Shown one piece after another: positions 14,053 through 18,184 of a stretch of 18,184 bases of DNA. Made by a program: the position numbers and the translations under genes. Each line of letters opens with the position of its first letter. Position 1 is the first letter of the stretch. Origin of the DNA: CAZJNX01 sp964547415 (GTDB lineage Bacteria > Pseudomonadota > Alphaproteobacteria > Rhizobiales > Amorphaceae); assembly GCA_964547415.1 (NCBI GenBank), contig CAZJNX010000094.1:1-18184 (forward strand). The letters are read 5' to 3'. The notes under the pieces are model-generated. The model had not been told where the DNA came from, made no database searches, and saw only the letters and a list, made by a program, of their open reading frames with translations.

Positions 14053-15972
14053 TCAGTCGGCGTCGGCCTCCGGCGCGACCCACCAGGTCTCGAGCTCGAT
14101 GCCCGACAGGCTGGGCTTGTCCGGCGGGACGAGGCGGCTCGAATGGGCCACCCACTGCACCGGCGTGTGGTAGAGCGGCACCACGTAGAAGCCCGACAGG
14201 AGCACCCGGTCGAGGGCGCGCACCGCGTCCTCGAACGCCTCCCGGTCCCGCGCGGCCAGCATCGCCGCGATCATGGCGTCGATCGCCTGCGACCGGGCGC
14301 CCGCGTAGTTGAACGAGCCCTGCGCGTCCGCCGCCGCCGTGCTCCAGCGGAACAGCTGCTCGTTGCCCGGCGACAGGGACGACGGCCAGATCACGCGGAT
14401 CATGTCGAAGTCGAAGGCGGTGAGCCGGGACTGGTACTGCGCCGCGTCCACGTAGCGCACCCGCGCCTCGATGCCGACCGGCGCGAGGAGCCGGGAGAAG
14501 GCGAGCGCGAGCCGCTCGTCCGGCCGCGTCGCCACCAGGATCTCGAAGGCCATGGGCTCGCCCGTCGCCTCGTTGACGAGCTTGCCGTCCCGGATCCGCC
14601 AGCCCGCCTCGCGAAGAAGGCCGAGCGCCTCGCGGATGAGCGCCCGGTCGCGCCCGGAACCGTCCGAGACCGGCGGGCGCCATTCGCCCGCGAGGATGTC
14701 CGCGCGCACCGCATCCGCGAACGGTTCGAGGAGGGCGCGCTCGGCCTCGCTCGCCGGCCGGCCGGTGGAGGCGAGGGCGGAGTTCTCGAAGTAGCTCGCC
14801 GTCCGCTCGAACAGGCCGTTCAGGAGGTTCTGGTTGATCCACTCGAAGTCGAACAGCATGCCGATCGCCTCCCGCACCCGCGGGTCGGCGAAGATCTCCC
14901 GCCGCGTGTTGAAGGCGAAGGCCATCATGCCCCGCGGCGTGCCCGTCTCCACCTCCTTGCGAACGACCTCGCCCGAGCGCACGGCCAGGAAGTCGTAGCC
15001 CGTCGCCCAGCGGGTCGGGTCCGTCTCGAGGAAGACGTCGACGAGGCCGGTCTTGAAGGCCTCGAACATGGCGTTCTGGTCGCGGAAATAGTCGAAACGG
15101 ATCGTGTCGGCGTTGTAGCGTCCGCGGTTGATCGGAAGGTCGCGCCCCCAGTAGTCCGGGTCCCGCTCGAGGACGAGGCGCTTGCCCGGGTCGACCTCGG
15201 CGACGACGTAGGGCCCCGAGCCCACGGGCGGGTCCAGCGTCGTCCGGTCGAACGTCTCCGGGTCGATGGCGTGGGAAGGCAGGATCGGCATGAGGCCGAG
15301 GATGAGCGGCAGCTCCCGGTCCTCGCCGCCCTCGAAGACGAAGCGCACGCCGTTCGCCCCCACCCGCTCCACGCGGGCGACCTTGGAATAATAGGTGCGG
15401 TAGTTGGGCCGCCCCTTCTCCTTCAGGATCTCCCAGGAGAAGACCACGTCCTGCGGCGTCACCCGCTCGCCGTCGGAGAAGCGGGCGCGCGGGTCGAGGT
15501 GGAAGGTGACCTCCGTGCGGTCCTCGGGCACCGCCACGCTCTCGGCGAGGAGGCCGTAGAGGGAGAACGGCTCGTCCCGGTTCCGGTCGAGGAGACTCTC
15601 GTAGACGAGGTTCCCGTACAGGAGGTCGCGCAGGCCGAGGGCGATCGTCCCGCGGGGGATGAACGGGTTGAGCGAATCGAAGGTGCCGAGGACGCCGTAG
15701 GTGACGGTCCCGCCCTTCGGCGCGTCCGGGTTCGCGTAGGGAAGATGTGGAAAATCCGGCGGCAGGGCGGGCTCGCCGTGCATGGCGATGCCGTGGGCGG
15801 GCGTGCCGCCCTCGGAGGCGGCGGCCGCCGGGGCGAGCGCGAGGAGCGCGAGAACGGCGGCGAGGAGGCGGGGCAGGCGGGTCCCGCGCACCTGTCGGCG
15901 GAAGGCGCGGAACGCGCGGGCGGCCGCGCTCGCCGGCAGGGGGGCCGGCAGGTCGTCCGGTCGTGTCGTCAT
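14053..15972 (-). CDS. Extracellular solute-binding protein family 5, YejA-like (oligopeptide/microcin-C type ABC transporter)
   Basis: This 639-residue periplasmic binding protein has a Sec-type signal after a long basic N-region (RRQVRGTRLPRLLAAVLALL), with cleavage near AAA-SE at about residue 52. The mature start HGIAMHGEPALPPDFPHLPY followed by ANPDAPKGG and TVTYGVLGTFDSLNPFIPRG is typical of the YejA subgroup. The SBP_bac_5 core follows, with VTFHLDPRARFSDGERVTPQ, VGSGPYVVAEVDPGKRLVLE and DPDYWGRDLPINRGRYN, then a DFEWINQNLLNGLFERTASY segment. YejA proteins deliver oligopeptides, microcin C-like compounds or peptidoglycan fragments to the YejBEF permease; no permease or ATPase gene is beside this one, so it is an orphan. 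The start ATG at 15972 has only a weak ribosome binding site; an in-frame GTG at 15891 is possible and would give a shorter signal peptide. It is divergent from the IalB-family gene across 275 bases. Confidence 0.92.
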   Translation of the reverse strand: MTTRPDDLPAPLPASAAARAFRAFRRQVRGTRLPRLLAAVLALLALAPAAAASEGGTPAHGIAMHGEPALPPDFPHLPYANPDAPKGGTVTYGVLGTFDSLNPFIPRGTIALGLRDLLYGNLVYESLLDRNRDEPFSLYGLLAESVAVPEDRTEVTFHLDPRARFSDGERVTPQDVVFSWEILKEKGRPNYRTYYSKVARVERVGANGVRFVFEGGEDRELPLILGLMPILPSHAIDPETFDRTTLDPPVGSGPYVVAEVDPGKRLVLERDPDYWGRDLPINRGRYNADTIRFDYFRDQNAMFEAFKTGLVDVFLETDPTRWATGYDFLAVRSGEVVRKEVETGTPRGMMAFAFNTRREIFADPRVREAIGMLFDFEWINQNLLNGLFERTASYFENSALASTGRPASEAERALLEPFADAVRADILAGEWRPPVSDGSGRDRALIREALGLLREAGWRIRDGKLVNEATGEPMAFEILVATRPDERLALAFSRLLAPVGIEARVRYVDAAQYQSRLTAFDFDMIRVIWPSSLSPGNEQLFRWSTAAADAQGSFNYAGARSQAIDAMIAAMLAARDREAFEDAVRALDRVLLSGFYVVPLYHTPVQWVAHSSRLVPPDKPSLSGIELETWWVAPEADAD

Positions 15973-16247
15973 GGCGTGTCCCGTCGGTGGCTGCCCGGCG
16001 GCGGGCCCCGCGGCCCGTCGGCCCGCGAATCCTGCGCCGCCCGCGCGACGGTACCGGACGGGCGGCGAGCGCGCACCTGACGAAACGGTAACGTTGCCGC
16101 GGGTGGAAATCGCGCGCGCGGGCGGCTAGTGATGCAGGCGGTGCTCGGAAGGGGGCCGTGCCGTCCGCCAGCGGTGCGGCCTTCCCCGCCGCGAGAGGAT
16201 TCCGGGCCGCCGCCCGCGTTCCATCCCCGTCTTTTCGAGGACCGACG

Positions 16248-16877
16248 ATGCGACCCATCCGGACCAGCCTGATCGCCCTCGCCGCAGCCGCCGCGGCGGT
16301 GCTGGCGCCCGCCCCCGAGGCGGCCGCCCAGCAGCAGAACGAAGCCGGCCCCCGGGACACCGGCTGGGTGAAGATCTGCAACCGGCGGCCCAACGACAAC
16401 CGCGAAGTGTGCCTCATCACCAACGAGATCCGCACGCCCCAGGGCCAGTTCCTCGCCTCGGCGGCGATCCGCGAGACCGAGGGCGACGGCGACAGGATCC
16501 TGCTCCTCTCGGTGCCGGTCGGCATGCAGATCCAGCCCGGCGTCCAGTTCCAGGTGGACGGGGCGGAGCCGACGACGGCCGAGTACCAGATCTGTTTCCC
16601 GAACGCCTGCTACGCCGAGGCGCGGATCACCAACGCGATCATCAACAAGTTCAAGGCGGGGCGGGCCCTGCGCCTCACCACCTTCAACCAGCGGGCCCAG
16701 CGCGTTCCCTTCGACATCTCCCTCATCGGCTTCACCGCCGCCTACGACGGGGAGGGTCTGTCCCCGCAGCAGCTCGAGGCGCGCAACCAGGAGCTGGAAG
16801 AGGAGCTGAACCGCCGTGCCGCCGAGGCGCGCCAGCGCCTCATCGAGGCCCAGCGCCAGCAGGGCGAGGGCAACTAG
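16248..16877 (+). CDS. Invasion-associated locus B (IalB) family secreted protein with C-terminal extension
   Basis: The 209-residue product starts MRPIRTSLIALAAAAAAVLA with probable cleavage after EAAA near residue 27, so it is periplasmic or outer-membrane associated. The IalB domain covers about 33-168: DTGWVKICNRRPNDNREVCL, then LLLSVPVGMQIQPGVQFQVD and YQICFPNACYAEARITN, then PFDISLIGFTAAYDG. The two Cys pairs (in KIC/EVC and QIC/NAC) are the family's conserved cysteines. IalB of Bartonella promotes erythrocyte invasion, but homologues are widespread in free-living Alphaproteobacteria and their general role is unknown; calling this a virulence factor would be wrong. After the normal family end, about 40 residues of charged helix follow (LEARNQELEEELNRRAAEAR and on). 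The ATG at 16248 has CGAGGACC 8-15 bases upstream. A GGAAG/CTTCC-armed hairpin (16147-16185) lies in the leader. It converges on the flavoprotein gene with only 14 bases between stops. Confidence 0.92.
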   Translation: MRPIRTSLIALAAAAAAVLAPAPEAAAQQQNEAGPRDTGWVKICNRRPNDNREVCLITNEIRTPQGQFLASAAIRETEGDGDRILLLSVPVGMQIQPGVQFQVDGAEPTTAEYQICFPNACYAEARITNAIINKFKAGRALRLTTFNQRAQRVPFDISLIGFTAAYDGEGLSPQQLEARNQELEEELNRRAAEARQRLIEAQRQQGEGN

Positions 16878-16891
16878 CCGGCCCCCGGCCC

Positions 16892-17875
16892 TTACGGGAC
16901 GAGGAGGCGGGGGCCCGCTTCGAGGATGGTGGCCGCCTCCGCCACCATCCGCTCCACGATGGCGGCGGCGGGCTCCACCTTGTCGATGAGATCCACCGCC
17001 TCGCCGGCGATCACCACCTTCGTGGAGAAATCGTCCTCGGCGGCGGCCGCGTAGGCGGCGCGGGCCGCCTCGCCGGGCGCCGCGGCGGCGTCGGCGGGAG
17101 AGGCGATCCGCCCGTGCCAGGTCTCGGCGAAGGCGTTCGCCACCACGCGGCCGGTGTACTGCCAGGGCCAGGCGACGCCGCGGGCGGCGTCGAAGACCTT
17201 GGTGCGGAGCGTCCGGTCGCCCTCGGCCGCGGCGATGACCGCCTTGGCCGCGTCCGGCCCGTCCGCCTCCTCGCTGGCCCAGAAGCGGGTGCCGACGAGG
17301 ACGCCGTCCGCCCCGAGGGCGAGGGCTGCGGCAAGACCCCGCCCGTCGGCGATCCCGCCGGCGGCCAGCACCACCCGCTCCGGCCCGGCGAGGTCCCTGA
17401 CCGCCGGAAGCAAGGTGAAGAGGCCCCGGTCCATGCCGTGTCCGCCCGCCTCCTGCCCCTGGGCGACGATCACGTCGGCGCCGGCCGCGAGCGCGGCGCG
17501 CGCCTGCTCGAGCCGCTGGACCTGGCAGATCGCGACGGCCCCCGCCGCCTTCGCCGTCTCCACGAAGGGGGCGGCATCGCCGAAGGAGAACATGACGGCC
17601 CGCGGCCCGCGCGCCATGACGCGGGGGAGGAGGTCGGGCCGCTCGGCGAGGCGCCAGGTGATGAAGCCGACGCCGACCGGCTGGTTGCCGGCCGCGTCGA
17701 AGGCGGCGTCGAGCCAGTCCGGGTCGCCGTACCCGCCGCCGATGAGGCCGAGCCTGCCCGCGGCGGAGACGGCCGCGGCGAGGCGGCCGCCCGACACCTT
17801 GTCCATCGGGGCGAGGAGCACCGGGTGGTCGATCCCGACGAGACGGGTGAGGCGGGTGTCGATACGGGGCGGCAT
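16892..17875 (-). CDS. Nitronate monooxygenase-like FMN-dependent oxidoreductase
   Basis: This 327-residue TIM-barrel flavoprotein belongs to the nitronate monooxygenase / 2-nitropropane dioxygenase family. The N-terminus HPVLLAPMDKVSGGRLAAAV binds FMN, GGGYGD follows, VIVAQGQEAGGHG holds the conserved AGGH motif, and VLAAGGIADGRGLAAALALG then DGVLVGTRFWASEEA forms the FMN phosphate site. Known members oxidise alkyl nitronates such as propionate-3-nitronate, or act as NADH:quinone reductases or enoyl-ACP reductase-like enzymes; the substrate here is not determinable from sequence. The start is ATG at 17875 (MPPRIDTRLTRLVG) with the reverse-strand ribosome binding site GAGGAAAGG 7 bases upstream; an ATG at 17902 would put that site inside the coding sequence. 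It is convergent with the IalB-family gene and divergent from prfC across 123 bases. Confidence 0.9.
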   Translation of the reverse strand: MPPRIDTRLTRLVGIDHPVLLAPMDKVSGGRLAAAVSAAGRLGLIGGGYGDPDWLDAAFDAAGNQPVGVGFITWRLAERPDLLPRVMARGPRAVMFSFGDAAPFVETAKAAGAVAICQVQRLEQARAALAAGADVIVAQGQEAGGHGMDRGLFTLLPAVRDLAGPERVVLAAGGIADGRGLAAALALGADGVLVGTRFWASEEADGPDAAKAVIAAAEGDRTLRTKVFDAARGVAWPWQYTGRVVANAFAETWHGRIASPADAAAAPGEAARAAYAAAAEDDFSTKVVIAGEAVDLIDKVEPAAAIVERMVAEAATILEAGPRLLVP

Positions 17876-17998
17876 GGCGGGACCTTTCCTCTGCGACTTC
17901 ACGTTACCGCCCCCGGGCGACGTGGGGGCGCATGGCTGTCATGGCGCGTCGGGGGCGGCGTATTGTCCGCGCACCGCCGCCGCATTAGGTGGACGGGC

Positions 17999-18184
17999 AT
18001 GAACACGATCGACCGGGACCTGCCCGAGGAGGCGCAGCTCACGCCCGAGGTGGCGCGGCGGCGCACGTTCGCCATCATCTCCCATCCGGACGCGGGCAAG
18101 ACGACGCTCACCGAGAAGCTGCTCTATTACGGCGGCGCGATCCGCATGGCCGGCCAGGTCCGCGCCCGCGGCGAGCGGCGGCGC
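17999..18184 (+). CDS. prfC: Peptide chain release factor 3, N-terminal fragment (runs off window)
   Basis: The first 62 residues are present: MNTIDRDLPEEAQLTPEVAR, then RRTFAIISHPDAGKTTLTEK and LLYYGGAIRMAGQVRARGER. SHPDAGKTT at 28-36 is the GTP-binding P-loop (G1), and the run ISHPDAGKTTLTEKLL-x-x-GGAI-x-x-AG-x-V-x-AR is diagnostic of RF3 rather than EF-G or TypA. RF3 is a translational GTPase that removes RF1 and RF2 from the ribosome after peptide release. The start ATG at 17999 follows AGGTGGACGGG at 17987-17997. A CTGTCA / TATTGT pair at 17936-17941 and 17961-17966 (19-base spacing) is the only promoter-like element in the upstream gap and is weak. The remaining GTPase and C-terminal domains lie beyond the window. 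Confidence 0.95.
   Translation, partial: MNTIDRDLPEEAQLTPEVARRRTFAIISHPDAGKTTLTEKLLYYGGAIRMAGQVRARGERRR

Noticed and set aside
13654..16080. A long plus-strand open frame opposite the solute-binding-protein gene
   Set aside because: It is an antisense shadow of the YejA-like gene and the small membrane protein; the translation is repetitive Arg/Val/Glu/Gly.

Overview
The window reads as chromosomal DNA from a very GC-rich (about 70% by eye) alphaproteobacterium. The clues are a ybgC-tolQ-tolR-tolA-tolB cluster, an invasion-associated-locus-B (IalB) type secreted protein, a MaoC / TIGR01459 hydrolase / ribF cluster, and a tRNA-His with A73, a G1-U72 pair and no encoded G at position -1, a state known from Alphaproteobacteria. 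I cannot place it to genus. Almost every gene is ordinary housekeeping or cell-envelope biology. I found no CRISPR array, phage, toxin-antitoxin pair or defence island, and no clearly new multi-gene system.

Layout. 1-106 (minus) is the start of lpdA. 278-646 is a SnoaL/NTF2-fold protein and 840-1025 a 61-residue alphaproteobacterial small protein. About 860 bases without a credible gene follow (1026-1885). Two small minus-strand genes come next: a single-pass membrane protein (1886-2137) and a DUF2256 zinc-ribbon protein (2231-2404). tRNA-His is at 2624-2700 with a plausible promoter. 2962-3729 is a decayed IS5-family transposase with an in-phase-breaking 26-bp tandem duplication, two further frameshifts and a lost catalytic Glu. 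3920-4819 encodes a secreted protein of unknown function behind a perfect 16-bp palindrome that looks like an operator. A strong hairpin separates it from the convergent minus-strand group ribF (4876-5868), maoC-like (5885-6343) and TIGR01459 hydrolase (6405-7298).

Divergent from that group is mutL (7445-9334), whose stop overlaps the start of a YbgC-type thioesterase (9331-9768). tolQ, tolR, tolA and tolB (10012-13592) follow. A hairpin sits immediately after tolB and the expected pal is absent. A 66-residue membrane protein (13750-13950) and a YejA-like periplasmic solute-binding protein (14053-15972) are on the minus strand. An IalB-family protein with a charged C-terminal extension (16248-16877) converges on a nitronate-monooxygenase-like flavoprotein (16892-17875). 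The window ends in the start of prfC (17999-18184).

How the genes fit together. TolQ and TolR form the proton-driven motor that energises TolA, which works with periplasmic TolB (and Pal, not in this window) to maintain the outer membrane during division. YbgC is the usual companion thioesterase and is here translationally coupled to mutL. RibF supplies FMN and FAD, cofactors used by LpdA and the nitronate-monooxygenase-like protein in the same window. The points most worth a second look are the missing pal, the lysine-free acidic TolA linker, the palindromic operator before the orphan secreted protein, the IalB C-terminal extension, and the small unassigned proteins.
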